Part shown: positions 41,557-53,074 of the stretch, one piece after another
How the letters are laid out: each line of letters starts with the position of its first letter
Numbering within the stretch: the first letter of the stretch is position 1
Notes under the pieces: generated by a model
What the model was told of the DNA's origin: nothing
The model's database searches: none
Seen by the model: only the letters and a program-made list of their open reading frames with translations
NCBI RefSeq assembly: GCF_005144475.1
Contig: NZ_SWJZ01000025.1
Coordinates: forward strand, 1-64,000
Source: Rhodobacter capsulatus
GTDB lineage: Bacteria > Pseudomonadota > Alphaproteobacteria > Rhodobacterales > Rhodobacteraceae
Reading direction: 5' to 3'
Length of the DNA: 64,000 bases
Position numbers and translations under genes: made by a program

Positions 41557-42867
41557 ATGAACATGATCGCCCCGAACGTGATCGCCCCCACCCCGCCCCG
41601 GTCCCTTGCCGACACCGGCCTGAGTGCCGTGCTGATGCGGGACATCCTGCTCAAGACCATGTTTCGCACCAACATGGACACGGTCACCGGCCTTGCCAGG
41701 CTGATCTGCCTGCCGATCACGCTGACCCAGGAGCTGGTCGACATGGGCCGCGCCCAGCGCCTGATCGAGGCGATGGGCACGCTGCACGCCAATTCGGGCG
41801 GCGAGATGGGCTATCAGCTGACCGACGGCGGCAAGGCCCGCGCGCTCGATGCGCTGACCCAGTCGGAATACTACGGCGCGATGCCGGTGCCGCTGGCCGA
41901 ATATGCGGTGCAGATGAAGAAGCAGTCGATTCGCAACATCCAGCTGACCCGGCCGCAGCTGATGGGGGCGATGGGGCATCTGGTGCTGCCGCCGACGCTG
42001 ATCGACCAGCTCGGGCCCGCGGTCTCCTCGGGGCGGTCGATCCTGATGTATGGCCCGCCCGGCAACGGCAAATCCTCGATCTCGAACGGCATCCGCGACG
42101 CGATCGGCGACCGGATCTATGTTCCGCGCGCGGTCGAATATGCCGGTCAGGTGATCGTCGTCTATGACCCGATCGTGCACACCGCCGCCAGCGAGGATGT
42201 GGACGACCCGACCAGCCTGCGCAAATCCGGCAACCGCTTCGACAGCCGCTATGTGTACTGCGACCGGCCGACGGTGATCACCGGCGGGGAGCTTTCGCTC
42301 GACATGCTCGATCTCACCTACAACCCGACCGCGCGCACCTATACCGCGCCCTTGCAGATGAAGGCCTCGGGCGGGGTCTTCATCGTCGACGACCTTGGCC
42401 GTCAGGCCGAGCCGCCGCAGAAACTGGTCAACCGCTGGATCGTGCCGCTGGAAGAAAGCCGCGACATCCTCGCGCTGCAATCGGGCGAAAAGTTCGAGGT
42501 GCCCTTTGACACGCTCGTCATCTTTTCCACCAACTTCCACCCGAACCAGATCTTCGACAAGGCGGCGCTGCGGCGGATCTTCTTCAAGATCAAGATCGAC
42601 GGGCCAAGCCAGTCGGATTACCTGAAGATCTTCTCGCTTGTGGCGAAAAAGCGGGGCATGCCGCTGGGCGAAGCCGCGCTCGTGCATCTGCTGAAGGTGA
42701 AATACCCGACGATCAACAACGTCTATGCGAATTATCAGCCGGTCTTCCTGATCGACCAGATGATGGCGATCTGCGACTTCGAGGGCATCCCCTATCAGAT
42801 GTCCCCCGAGCTGATCGACCGCGCCTGGTCGAACATGTTCGTGCGCGAGGAAGAGATCCTGCACTGA
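41557..42867 (+). CDS. AAA family ATPase of unknown role
   Basis: A 436-residue ATPase. The N-terminal 140 residues form a helical domain (LLKTMFRTNMDTVTGLARLI, MGYQLTDGGKARALDALTQS). The AAA core has Walker A LMYGPPGNGKSS, Walker B GGVFIVDDLGRQ and sensor-1 region LVIFSTNFHPNQIFD. A C-terminal lid follows (VYANYQPVFLIDQMMAICD). It lacks protease or helicase domains. It is probably a single-gene unit. The family is widespread in proteobacteria but I know no firm function. Confidence 0.8.
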   Translation: MNMIAPNVIAPTPPRSLADTGLSAVLMRDILLKTMFRTNMDTVTGLARLICLPITLTQELVDMGRAQRLIEAMGTLHANSGGEMGYQLTDGGKARALDALTQSEYYGAMPVPLAEYAVQMKKQSIRNIQLTRPQLMGAMGHLVLPPTLIDQLGPAVSSGRSILMYGPPGNGKSSISNGIRDAIGDRIYVPRAVEYAGQVIVVYDPIVHTAASEDVDDPTSLRKSGNRFDSRYVYCDRPTVITGGELSLDMLDLTYNPTARTYTAPLQMKASGGVFIVDDLGRQAEPPQKLVNRWIVPLEESRDILALQSGEKFEVPFDTLVIFSTNFHPNQIFDKAALRRIFFKIKIDGPSQSDYLKIFSLVAKKRGMPLGEAALVHLLKVKYPTINNVYANYQPVFLIDQMMAICDFEGIPYQMSPELIDRAWSNMFVREEEILH

Positions 42868-42890
42868 TCCCCGCCAAGGCCGAACCGGGC

Positions 42891-43805
42891 CTAGCGCGCG
42901 ACCATGGCTTGCGGCGCCTGCGGACCGTTGTCGGCCTGCGGCGGCATCTCTTTCAGGCCAAGCGCCAGAACCGCGGGCGCATTGCCCCGCGACACCGGAA
43001 CCTGCGTGCCGTCCTGCAGAGCCAGGCTGACCTTGCCCTGCGCCCGGATCACGCCCCGGATCGCCTGCCGCGCCACCCAATGCGACCGGTGCACCTGCAG
43101 CCCCGCGACCCCTTCGGCGGCGCAGATCGCATCGGCCATCCGCAACAGGACGGTTTCCGATCCGGCCTCGGTGAAGACCTCGACATAATGGTCGCGCATC
43201 TGCAGCCGGATCAACGGCGCCCGCAGCTCCGGCGACAGCCGCGCCATCAGCCGCGCCGCGGCGTCACGGTCGGGCGGGGCCGGAACAGACGGGGCTGCCC
43301 CCGCCCCCGACCCGGGCACAGGTTCGGACCCGGGCACACGTTCGGACTCGGGCACAGGTTCGGACTCGGGCACGACGGGCCAGGTCGCCGCCACCGCATG
43401 CCGCAGCGTCGAGGTGATGATCGACATGATGAAGATGTACCCCGTCATCGCCGGGATCGAGGGCACATGCTGCGCCGGCCCGGCCACCGCCCGGGCGAGC
43501 CCGATGAACAGCGGCGTCAGCCCCAGCGTGGCCAGAACGGCGATCAGCGGCGCCTCGGGCCAGAAGCTGCGCAGGCCCCAGCAGTCGCGCACGACCACCC
43601 GCAAAAGACCGCCCGCCAGCACGCCAAGACCGATGGTGATCGGCCAGAAGGCGACGCGGCCGGTCAGCGGGAAGTGCTCGGTGCCGAAGGGGCTGGCGAC
43701 GATGCCGAAGATCGAGGTCACCAGCCAGACCACCGGAATGACGGGCTGCGCCATCGCCCGACCATAGGCGCGCAGGAACTTGCGCAAACGAACAAAAGAG
43801 GGCAT
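42891..43805 (-). CDS. Membrane-bound LytTR DNA-binding regulator
   Basis: A 304-residue protein. Four membrane helices lie in the first 130 residues (VIPVVWLVTSIFGIVA, FWPITIGLGVLAGGLL, PLIAVLATLGLTPLFIGLA, TGYIFIMSIITSTLRHA). A PVPxSE-repeat linker follows at about 145-165, then a C-terminal LytTR domain (LIRLQMRDHYVEVFT, LRMADAICAAEG, LQVHRSHWVARQAI). Membrane-LytTR proteins act as one-component regulators. The ATG at 43803-43805 is chosen because GCGAGGGGCC precedes it; an upstream ATG at 43820 is in frame. The interval 43806-43938 shows no gene. Confidence 0.85.
   Translation of the reverse strand: MPSFVRLRKFLRAYGRAMAQPVIPVVWLVTSIFGIVASPFGTEHFPLTGRVAFWPITIGLGVLAGGLLRVVVRDCWGLRSFWPEAPLIAVLATLGLTPLFIGLARAVAGPAQHVPSIPAMTGYIFIMSIITSTLRHAVAATWPVVPESEPVPESERVPGSEPVPGSGAGAAPSVPAPPDRDAAARLMARLSPELRAPLIRLQMRDHYVEVFTEAGSETVLLRMADAICAAEGVAGLQVHRSHWVARQAIRGVIRAQGKVSLALQDGTQVPVSRGNAPAVLALGLKEMPPQADNGPQAPQAMVAR
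43303..43374. repeat. 18-bp tandem repeat in the LytTR gene linker
   Basis: About four units of GGTTCGGACYCGGGCACA (plus-strand reading, small variations) code for the PVPESE/PVPGSE linker between the membrane and DNA-binding domains. The copy number could vary between strains. Confidence 0.8.
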
Positions 43806-43938
43806 GGCCCCTCGCCCCATTCAAAAACATAACCATGTCAACATGCTAGCGAGGCCGCTGCGCACAGGCAACCGTGATTGTGCACACGGCGAACCGGCGC
43901 AGGGCGCGAGGCAGGAAACCGGGCCCGAAGGCAGGCGG

Positions 43939-44829
43939 TCAGGCGGTCAGGCCCTCGGGTTCGGCCAGACCTTGTGCCCGGCAGCAGGCGGTCAGCGTAT
44001 TGGCCAGAAGACAGGCGATGGTCATCGGCCCGACGCCGCCCGGAACCGGGGTGATCGCGCCTGCGACCTGAACGGCGCTGTCGAAATGCATGTCGCCCAC
44101 CAGCTTGCCCTTGCCGTCGCGCTCGATGCGGTTGATGCCGACATCGATCACCGTCGCGCCCGGTTTCACCCAGTCGCCCGGGATCATCTCGGGGCGTCCC
44201 ACGGCGGCGACCAGAATATCGGCGCGCCGGCACACCTCGGCCAGATCCTTGGTGCGCGAATGCGCGATGGTCACGGTGCAGCTGTCGGCCAGCAGCAGTT
44301 GCGCCATCGGCTTGCCGACGATGTTCGAGCGCCCGACAACGACCGCATTCAGCCCCGACAGCGATCCGTGATGGTCGCGCAGCATCATCAGACAGCCCAA
44401 GGGCGTGCAGGGCACCATCGCCTTTTGCCCGGTGCCCAGCAGCCCGACGTTCGAGATGTGGAACCCGTCCACGTCCTTCGCCGGATCGATCGCATTGATC
44501 ACCAGATCGGCGTCAAGATGCTTCGGCAGCGGCAGCTGCACCAGAATGCCATGCACCGAAGGATCGGCATTCAGCCGCGCGATCAGGGCCAGCAGATCGG
44601 CTTCCGAGGTCTCGGCGGACAGCTTGTGCTCATAGGACTTCATCCCGACTTCGCGGGTCTGGATGCCCTTGTTCTTCACATAGACCTGGCTCGCCGGGTC
44701 TTCGCCCACCAGCACCACGGCCAGACCGGGGGTCAGACCGTTCGTCTCCTGCAGCCGCGCCACATGGGCCGCGACCTGTGCCCGCACCTTGGCCGCAAAC
44801 GCCTTGCCATCGAGGATCTTCGCGCTCAA
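43939..44829 (-). CDS. folD: Bifunctional methylenetetrahydrofolate dehydrogenase/cyclohydrolase
   Basis: A 296-residue enzyme of one-carbon metabolism interconverting 5,10-methylene-, methenyl- and 10-formyl-THF. Motifs are [17 protein letters not shown] (YxxxK catalytic lysine), [24 protein letters not shown] (NADP site) and [16 protein letters not shown] take the TTG at 44827-44829 as the start: AGGGAG lies 6-7 bases upstream, the protein then begins [11 protein letters not shown] as in the family, and TTG overlaps the chorismate mutase stop (TTGA). Extra in-frame sequence to 44895 overlaps that gene. Confidence 0.93.
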   Translation of the reverse strand: MSAKILDGKAFAAKVRAQVAAHVARLQETNGLTPGLAVVLVGEDPASQVYVKNKGIQTREVGMKSYEHKLSAETSEADLLALIARLNADPSVHGILVQLPLPKHLDADLVINAIDPAKDVDGFHISNVGLLGTGQKAMVPCTPLGCLMMLRDHHGSLSGLNAVVVGRSNIVGKPMAQLLLADSCTVTIAHSRTKDLAEVCRRADILVAAVGRPEMIPGDWVKPGATVIDVGINRIERDGKGKLVGDMHFDSAVQVAGAITPVPGGVGPMTIACLLANTLTACCRAQGLAEPEGLTA

Positions 44830-45131
44830 ATTCCGTCTCCCTTGCCCAGAACCCGCTCTTCGCGGGCGATCGACCATTCCACCATCATCCGCCACATCGC
44901 CTCGATCAGCTCGGGGTCCATCCCCCGCGCCTCGGCGGCGGTGCGCGCATTGTTCACCACTTCCTCGACCCGCGCCTTGATGCGCGCGGGCATGCCCTCG
45001 GCGGGCTTGAGTTCGGCGGCACGGTCAATGAACCGCGCCCGATCGGCCAGCAGCGCGACGAGGCGCAGATCCAGCGCGTCGATCTCGGCCCGCAGTTCGG
45101 CCATCGAGGTGATTTCGGAGGGCTCTTTCAT
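44826..45131 (-). CDS. Chorismate mutase (AroQ type)
   Basis: A 101-residue all-helical protein, [20 protein letters not shown], with [19 protein letters not shown] and [19 protein letters not shown]. These match the AroQ fold with its conserved basic residues. It converts chorismate to prephenate for phenylalanine and tyrosine, or belongs to the related isochorismate-pyruvate lyase type. Its stop overlaps the folD TTG start. ATG at 45131 is used; a TTG two codons upstream is possible. Confidence 0.88.
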   Translation of the reverse strand: MKEPSEITSMAELRAEIDALDLRLVALLADRARFIDRAAELKPAEGMPARIKARVEEVVNNARTAAEARGMDPELIEAMWRMMVEWSIAREERVLGKGDGI

Positions 45132-45544
45132 CGGCAAGTTCCGCTTTTATGCCCTGCTCCTATCGCACCTTGTCGCCCGCTTCTCAACCCCGCCGCGGAA
45201 CTCCCCCCCGATCTTGCCTGCGGCATCAAGGCGAAGGCATTCCAGCGCCGGAGGCCGGGGCAGATCCGGCGTCGTCATGATCTTGATATCGGGTCTGACG
45301 GCCCTGCGCTCCTCTCTCTCGCGGCTTCGCGCGCGGCGCCCGCCCCGTCCGGCAAGCTAGCCGCAACTTGCCCGGGGGCGGGCCGCATTTGCGACACGGC
45401 AAGCGCCGAATCCGCCGTCTTCCCGCAAGATCGCCCCGCTTTCCCGACGCGACAAATGGCCGCGGGGATCTGCCTTGCCGCCCCCCTGCAGAGCGTCGAC
45501 TCTGGGCGGCATCTTTCCTTCGAATTGACAGTCAGAGGACCGGA
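45132..45544. other. 413-base intergenic region before the second RTX gene
   Basis: No ORF with coding character is seen. It holds the promoter regions of chorismate mutase (minus) and the RTX gene (plus). AGAGGA at about 45531 is the RTX ribosome binding site. TTGACA at about 45525 is too close to the start codon to be its -35 element. The interval also has several G/C-rich short repeats with no clear symmetry. Confidence 0.6.
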
Positions 45545-46888
45545 ATGACGGACAATGTATATTATGTCGAAGATCTCGTCAGGGGCGGGAACACGGTCAC
45601 GCTGACCGATGACGGCACCGGCATCGACTGGCTGGTGCTGCGCAATTCCCATGATGGCGCCGCGATCAGCCTGTGCTGGTGGTCGGTGCGCGGCCTCAGC
45701 ACCGAGGCCGAATCGATCTATGTCGACAATGACATCGCCTCGGAACTGATCGTGCTCGGGCGGATCGAGAACGCCCGCGGCGCCATGGGCGAAGACTGGA
45801 TCCGCGGCAACGAGGCGGACAACGTGCTTTTCGGCGACGCGCTGGCCGAGGGGCCGGGCGGAATGGACACGCTGGACGGGGCCGAGGGCAACGACACGAT
45901 CCAGGGCGGCGCGGGCGACGACGAGATTATCGGCGGCACCGGCAACGACCAGCTGTTCGGCAATGCGGATGACGACACGATCCAGGGCGGCAGCGGTCGC
46001 GACACGATCCAGGGCGGCACCGGCGCCGATTCTCTGAACGGCGGCGGGAATGCGGGCGATCTGCTCAGCTACGCGCAATCCTCGGCGGGGGTTCAGGTGT
46101 CCCTGACCTTTGGCGCCCTGACCGCCTGCAAGGGCGGCGACGCCGAGGGCGACCGGGTCACCGGCTTTTTCGACCTCCTCGGCAGCGCGCATGACGACCG
46201 GCTCGGCGACGCGATCGCCACCACGCTGACGGAAGGCCGCAATGCCAACCTGTTCGACGGCGGGCTGGGCAACGACCTGCTGTCGATGGGCGGCGGCAAC
46301 GATACCGGGCTGGGCGGCGGCGGCAACGACACGGTGCTGGGCGGCGCGGGCGACGACAGTCTCGATGGCGGCATCGGTCGGGACATGATCCTGGGCGAGG
46401 CGGGCAACGACACGGTGATCGGCGGGCTTGGCTCCGACATGCTCAACGGTGGCGACGGCGCTGATCGGCTCATCGGCGGCGACGGCACCGACACGCTTCT
46501 GGGCGATGCGGGCAATGACGTGCTGATCTCGGGCCGCGGCGCCGACCAGCTGACCGGCGGTCAGGGCGCGGATGTGTTCGTCTTTGCCAATGTCTTCGAC
46601 AGCGGCACCGGCGCGGGTTTCGACACGATCACCGATTTCAAGCGCACCGAGGGCGACCGGATCGACCTCTCGGACATCGATGCGAACCGCCACGCCGCCG
46701 GGGATGCCGCCTTCACCTTCCTTGGCACCGGCGCCTTCACCGGCGCGGGGGCGGAATTGCGGGTGATCAGCCTCTCGACCGGCTGGCGGGTGATGGCCGA
46801 TCTGGACGGCGACCGGACCGCCGATTTCATCCTGTTCCTGTCGGGCACTGACATGGCGGCGCCGGTGGCGGCCGATTTCGTGCTCTGA
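45545..46888 (+). CDS. RTX calcium-binding protein with M10-type C-terminal domain
   Basis: A 447-residue acidic protein without signal peptide. The N-terminal 85 residues form a beta-rich domain (NTVTLTDDGTGIDWLVLRN). RTX nonapeptide blocks lie at about 90-165 (GDDEIIGGTGNDQLFGNADD) and 235-335 (GGGNDTVLGGAGDDSLDGG). The last 110 residues match the serralysin/M10 C-terminal secretion domain (GADVFVFANVFDSGTGAG, ITDFKRTEGDRIDLSDID). It should be a type I secretion substrate. No protease HExxH motif is present, so a binding or structural role is likely. No exporter is in the window. Confidence 0.88.
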   Translation: MTDNVYYVEDLVRGGNTVTLTDDGTGIDWLVLRNSHDGAAISLCWWSVRGLSTEAESIYVDNDIASELIVLGRIENARGAMGEDWIRGNEADNVLFGDALAEGPGGMDTLDGAEGNDTIQGGAGDDEIIGGTGNDQLFGNADDDTIQGGSGRDTIQGGTGADSLNGGGNAGDLLSYAQSSAGVQVSLTFGALTACKGGDAEGDRVTGFFDLLGSAHDDRLGDAIATTLTEGRNANLFDGGLGNDLLSMGGGNDTGLGGGGNDTVLGGAGDDSLDGGIGRDMILGEAGNDTVIGGLGSDMLNGGDGADRLIGGDGTDTLLGDAGNDVLISGRGADQLTGGQGADVFVFANVFDSGTGAGFDTITDFKRTEGDRIDLSDIDANRHAAGDAAFTFLGTGAFTGAGAELRVISLSTGWRVMADLDGDRTADFILFLSGTDMAAPVAADFVL

Positions 46889-46911
46889 TCGCCGCACCGG
46901 GCGGACAAGAA

Positions 46912-46946
46912 AAAACCTGCGCCAGAGGCTCTGGCGCAGGTTTTGT
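46912..46946. terminator. Bidirectional terminator after the RTX gene and ftsH
   Basis: AAAACCTGCGCCAG and CTGGCGCAGGTTTT are perfect arms around a short loop, with A/T runs on both sides. It lies between the convergent RTX and ftsH stop codons. Confidence 0.92.
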
Positions 46947-46967
46947 TTCAAAGCTGACGGCCGCGGC

Positions 46968-48863
<1,896 letters not shown>

Positions 48864-48942
48864 GAGAAACCTCCGAAGAATGAGAGGGCACCGCATGGGG
48901 TGCGGTGCCTTTGATGTGAAAATAGGGATTAAGTGCGCAGGT

Positions 48943-50244
48943 TCAACGTCTGATTAGCGAGACTGTGAAGCTTGGCCGCACCAAACCCGCCTCATAGCCG
49001 TTTTTCCAGCCCGCCACCGGAGCGGCGAGCAGCGTTTCCCCCTGCCAGACCGCGGGCGAGGCCAGCAGGCTGGCGCGCGGCCGGTCGCGGGTCCGGCCCT
49101 CGCCCAGCTGGCGCAGCCCCGCGGCGCCCAGCGCCGCCAGCGTCAGCCCCGGCCGCTCCGGCCCCTCGATCCGCCAGCCGTCCCAGACCTCGCCAAAGGG
49201 CAGGCGCAGACCGGCCACCGCCCGCAGCTCCCGGGTGATGCGGAGCGCGTCATCGGTGACAAGGATGCGGCAGCCGTGCAAGGTGCGGTCGCGCCGGGTG
49301 CGCCAGGTCGTCAGCACGTCGATCACCTGCGCCGCGCGCGGCGGATAATAGGCCCCCGACACCCAGACCAGCGCCGCATTCAGCAGCCGCCGCCCGGTCT
49401 CGGGGTCGAAGGCGTCGCGAAAGCCATGCGCGTCGATCACCACATCGCCCGCGTCAAAGCGCACATGCGCCCTGACCAGCTGCTCGAGCGACCACAGCAC
49501 CGATTGCTCGGCCATCGCCAGATGCCCCACCACCGTCGAGAGCGTGCCCGCGGTGATCCCCAAAGGCGCCAGCACCGCCAGCGCCTTGCGCGCCTTGACC
49601 CGGTCGAAACGCTCGTTCGCATTCGACGGATCCTCGATCCAGCCGATCCGCTGGCGCTGCAGATAAAGGCGCAGCTCGGCGCGGGTCTGGCTCAGGAACG
49701 GCCGAAACCAGAGCACGCCCTCGCTTTCGAAGCTTTCGCGCATGCCCGACAGGCCTTCCAGCCCGGCCTCGCGCGCCAGCCGCATCAGAAAGGTCTCGGC
49801 CTGATCGTCGCCGGTGTGGCCCAGCGCCACCGCGCCCACGCCGCGGTCCTGCGCCCAGGCGCCGATCAGCCGCAACCGCGCGCGCCGGGCGGCATCCATC
49901 AGATTGCCCTTTGCCCCGCGACCGTCCCAGCGCAAGATGCTGTGGGAAATGCCGCGATCGGCACAGAACCGCGCCACGAACGCGGCCTCCTCGGCGGCTT
50001 CGGGGCGCAGGCCGTGATCCACCGTCACCGCCTCAAGCGGATGCAGCGCCGACAAAAGCGAGAGCGTCGCCAGCGAATCCGATCCGCCCGAGACCGCCAC
50101 CGCCAGCCGCGGCGCGGCCATCATCGTGCGGACGGTCTCGACCGCGGCCTCCGCGGCCCAAAGCAGCATCCCGTCTTCGGGCGGGACATCGCCGCGCAAA
50201 AGCGCCGCGCGCAGCGCCGCCGCGTCGTCTGCCGCCCCTGTCAC
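48943..50244 (-). CDS. tilS: tRNA(Ile)-lysidine synthetase
   Basis: A 433-residue PP-loop ATPase that converts C34 of the tRNA-Ile CAU anticodon to lysidine. The PP-loop is LAVAVSGGSDSLATLSL, and GHTGDDQAETFLMRLAREAG is the second active-site block. ERFDRVKARKAL fits the N-terminal catalytic domain end. The GTG at 50242-50244 overlaps the ybgF stop (GTGA). It is in the usual alphaproteobacterial order tol-pal-ybgF-tilS-ftsH. Confidence 0.94.
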   Translation of the reverse strand: MTGAADDAAALRAALLRGDVPPEDGMLLWAAEAAVETVRTMMAAPRLAVAVSGGSDSLATLSLLSALHPLEAVTVDHGLRPEAAEEAAFVARFCADRGISHSILRWDGRGAKGNLMDAARRARLRLIGAWAQDRGVGAVALGHTGDDQAETFLMRLAREAGLEGLSGMRESFESEGVLWFRPFLSQTRAELRLYLQRQRIGWIEDPSNANERFDRVKARKALAVLAPLGITAGTLSTVVGHLAMAEQSVLWSLEQLVRAHVRFDAGDVVIDAHGFRDAFDPETGRRLLNAALVWVSGAYYPPRAAQVIDVLTTWRTRRDRTLHGCRILVTDDALRITRELRAVAGLRLPFGEVWDGWRIEGPERPGLTLAALGAAGLRQLGEGRTRDRPRASLLASPAVWQGETLLAAPVAGWKNGYEAGLVRPSFTVSLIRR

Positions 50245-51077
50245 TGACAGCGCAGCGACGCCTGCGCCGCGGCCACCTTGCCCGCCGCCTCGGAGGAGGG
50301 GAACCGGGCCGGCACCTCGGCCAAAGTCGCACAGGCCTCGGTCTGCTGGCCAAGCGCGCCCAGCGCCTTGCCCAGTTCCAGAAGATCATCGGCCGCCCGC
50401 TTGCCCTCGGGCTCGGCCGAGAAGCCGTCGAGCCAGGCCCGCGCCGCGCCCGGCACATCGCCCGCCTTCATCAGCGCCTCGCCGCGCAGATAGCCCGCGT
50501 CGCCGGTCAGGGGGCCGCCCGGGTAGGTTTCGGCAAAGGTCTTAAAGAGGTCCGCAGCGGCGCGAAAGTCACCTTGATCGAGCACCCCCTTGGCCCGATC
50601 AAAGTCCGCTTGTTCGTTCATCGCCAAAGTGCCGCCCGAAGAGGCCGCCCCGCCCGAAGCCGCCGGGGCCGCCGCAGCCGCATCCGCCGCCGGGGCCGCC
50701 CCGCCCAGGGGTTGCGCCTGCCCGACCGACGCCGGATCGCAGCCCTCTTCCAGTTCGCAGACCCGGAATTCCAGATCGCCGACGCGGTTGGTGCCGTCCT
50801 TGACGACCTTGTCCACCCGGTCCTTGAGCTGTTCGGTCATCGCGGTGAGGCGGGTCAGCTCCGCCTCCATCGTGTCCATGCGCTGCAGCGCCGACGCGCC
50901 GCCCGCCGCCTGCAGGCCGCTGGCGCCCGAGGCGACCAGCTCGCTGCGCAGATCCTGCAGCTGCGCCGACACCTGCGCGAGTTCCGCGCGGATGTCGGCA
51001 AGCGTCTGTTTGTCGGCAGCAAAGGCGGGCGCGGCCAGCGCGAGCACCAGTGCCGTCCCCAGCATCACCCGCCGCAT
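50241..51077 (-). CDS. ybgF: Tol-Pal system protein YbgF (CpoB)
   Basis: A 278-residue periplasmic protein. The signal peptide MRRVMLGTALVLALAAPAFA is followed by a coiled coil at about 22-95 (LADIRAELAQVSAQLQDLRS), an Ala-rich linker, and C-terminal TPR repeats (FDRAKGVLDQGDFRAAADLF). CpoB coordinates outer membrane constriction with peptidoglycan synthesis. Its ATG lies 5 bases after the pal stop. The stop overlaps tilS. Confidence 0.93.
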   Translation of the reverse strand: MRRVMLGTALVLALAAPAFAADKQTLADIRAELAQVSAQLQDLRSELVASGASGLQAAGGASALQRMDTMEAELTRLTAMTEQLKDRVDKVVKDGTNRVGDLEFRVCELEEGCDPASVGQAQPLGGAAPAADAAAAAPAASGGAASSGGTLAMNEQADFDRAKGVLDQGDFRAAADLFKTFAETYPGGPLTGDAGYLRGEALMKAGDVPGAARAWLDGFSAEPEGKRAADDLLELGKALGALGQQTEACATLAEVPARFPSSEAAGKVAAAQASLRCQ

Positions 51078-51082
51078 CTGCC

Positions 51083-51604
51083 TCAGCTCCCGGCGCCGAC
51101 CGAGATCACGGTGACCGCGCGCCGGTTCTGCTCGAAGCAGCTTTCCGCGGCGCAGGTGGCGATCGGGCGTTCCTTGCCGTAAGACACGGTGCGCAGCCGG
51201 GTCGCGGGCACGCCCTGCGAGATCAGATATTGCTGCACCGAGCTGGCGCGACGGGCACCGAGCGCGAGGTTGTATTCGCGCGTGCCCTGTTCGTCGGCAT
51301 GGCCTTCGATGATCGCCGCATAGTTGCCGTGGCCGTTCAGCCATTGCGCCTGCCCCGACAGCGTCGCGCGGGCCTCGTCGGTCAGGGTCGACTGGTTGAT
51401 GACGAAGCGCACGGTGTCGCCCACCTTGCCCGAGAAATAGGCCGGCGAATTCGGGTCGTTGATCGAGCCCTGCGAGACGCCGCCCGCGTCGCCATAGGCG
51501 CCGCCCGGATCGACAACGCCATTCGCGCCGTTCTTCGAGGGGTTGTTGCAGGCCGCCAGCGCGATCATCGCCAGACCGAACGCCGCTTTGGTTGCAAGAT
51601 GCAT
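51083..51604 (-). CDS. pal: Peptidoglycan-associated lipoprotein Pal
   Basis: A 173-residue outer-membrane lipoprotein. The signal peptide MHLATKAAFGLAMIALAACN has the lipobox LAAC. The OmpA-like peptidoglycan-binding domain shows AAIIEGHADEQGTREYNLAL and FEQNRRAVTVIS. It anchors the outer membrane to murein and to TolB. The start at 51602-51604 follows AAAAGGCGG. Confidence 0.96.
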   Translation of the reverse strand: MHLATKAAFGLAMIALAACNNPSKNGANGVVDPGGAYGDAGGVSQGSINDPNSPAYFSGKVGDTVRFVINQSTLTDEARATLSGQAQWLNGHGNYAAIIEGHADEQGTREYNLALGARRASSVQQYLISQGVPATRLRTVSYGKERPIATCAAESCFEQNRRAVTVISVGAGS

Positions 51605-51670
51605 GTTGTACCGCCTTTTGTTGCTTATGCCGTTTCGGCACACAGTATCAGGTTTGGCTGCGCTTGGGAA

Positions 51671-52984
51671 TCAGGGCAGAAGCGGGCCCCAGGTCGGGTC
51701 GGAAGCGCCCCCCGCCCCCGCAACCGCCTTCAGGTTGCGCCCGGTGATATCGACCGTGTACATCTTCGCCGCCCCGGCCGCGCCGGGGCTTTCGCGGGTG
51801 AACATCAGCACGCGGCCGTTCGGCGCCCAGGTCGGGCCCTCGTCAAGATAGGAAGCCGTCAGATCGCGTTCCTCGGAACCGTCGGTCCGCATCACGCCGA
51901 TGAAGAAGCGCCCGCCCGATTGTTTGGTAAAGGCGATCAGATCGCCGCGCGGCGACCAGACCGGCGTGCCGTAGCGGCCGTCGCCGTTCGAGATCCGCAC
52001 CGGCTCGCCGCCGCCCGCCGACATCACATAGATCTGCTGCGTGCCGGACCGGTCGCTTTCAAAGACGATCTGGCTGCCATCCGGGCTGTAGGAGGGCGCG
52101 GTTTCGATCGCGGGCGAATTCGTCAGCCGCTCGACGCTGCCGCCCGAGACCGACATGCGATAAAGATCGGTGTTGCCGTTCTGCTCCAGCGAATAGACGA
52201 TCGAGCCGCCATCGGGCGAAAACCGCGGCGAGAAGGTCATCGTGCCGGGCACTTCGGGCAGAAGCTTGCCCGCGGCATTGCCGACCGACATCATCTTGAT
52301 GCGCGGGAAGCCGGTTTCAAAGGTGGTATAAAGGATGCGATCACCCTGCGGCGAGAACCGCGGCGCCAGCACGATGGTCGAGCTGTCGGTCAGGTAATTC
52401 ACGTTCTCGCCATCGTAATCCATGATCGCAAGACGTTTCTGCCGCTGCCCCTTCGGCCCGGATTCCGCGACATAGACGACGCGGCTGTCGAAATAGCCGC
52501 TTTCGCCGGTGATCCGCGCATAGATCACGTCGGCGACCTTGTGCGCCAGACGCCGCCAGCTTTGGGGCGAGGCCGCCAGCTGCTGGCCATCGCCCAGCTG
52601 GGTGTTGCCGTAAACGTCATAAAGGCGGAATTTCACCACCACCTTGCCGCCCGACATGCCGACCGAGCCGTTGATCAGCGCCTGCGCATTGATCGCCTGC
52701 CAGTCGGCATAGCTGACCGGGGTGTCGAAGCTGCCGAAGCGCTGGATATGCGCGCCCTCGGGGATTTCGCGGAACAGGCCGGTGCCCGAGAGGTCGTCGG
52801 CGATCACCCGGGTGATCTGGCTCGCCAGACTGCCCGCGCCCTCGTCCACGAAAGTGGGCAAAGCATAGGGAAGGGGCTCGATCACGCCCTCGTCCAGTTC
52901 GATGCGCAGCGGTCCCTGTTGGGCCGCCACCATTCCCGTTGTCAGCATCAGCGCCGCCGCCGCGGCCAAAATCCAACGCACCAT
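51671..52984 (-). CDS. tolB: Tol-Pal system beta propeller protein TolB
   Basis: A 437-residue periplasmic protein: signal peptide ([20 protein letters not shown]), an N-terminal alpha/beta domain to about 165, then a six-bladed WD40-like propeller (repeated [45 protein letters not shown]). It shuttles between Pal and the TolA complex. The start at 52982-52984 follows GGACG. The 90-base gap to tolA contains no gene. Confidence 0.96.
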   Translation of the reverse strand: MVRWILAAAAALMLTTGMVAAQQGPLRIELDEGVIEPLPYALPTFVDEGAGSLASQITRVIADDLSGTGLFREIPEGAHIQRFGSFDTPVSYADWQAINAQALINGSVGMSGGKVVVKFRLYDVYGNTQLGDGQQLAASPQSWRRLAHKVADVIYARITGESGYFDSRVVYVAESGPKGQRQKRLAIMDYDGENVNYLTDSSTIVLAPRFSPQGDRILYTTFETGFPRIKMMSVGNAAGKLLPEVPGTMTFSPRFSPDGGSIVYSLEQNGNTDLYRMSVSGGSVERLTNSPAIETAPSYSPDGSQIVFESDRSGTQQIYVMSAGGGEPVRISNGDGRYGTPVWSPRGDLIAFTKQSGGRFFIGVMRTDGSEERDLTASYLDEGPTWAPNGRVLMFTRESPGAAGAAKMYTVDITGRNLKAVAGAGGASDPTWGPLLP

Positions 52985-53074
52985 GTTCCGTCCTCGTCCG
53001 GGCCTCGCGCCCTGTTCTATCCGTATTTTCCAGCCGCCCGTCATCACAAGCGCCTGACCGCCCGCGGTTGCCCG

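Noticed and set aside
45368-45544. N-terminal extension of the second RTX protein
   Set aside because: The in-frame extension is Arg/Pro-rich and unlike RTX proteins; AGAGGA precedes the ATG at 45545.
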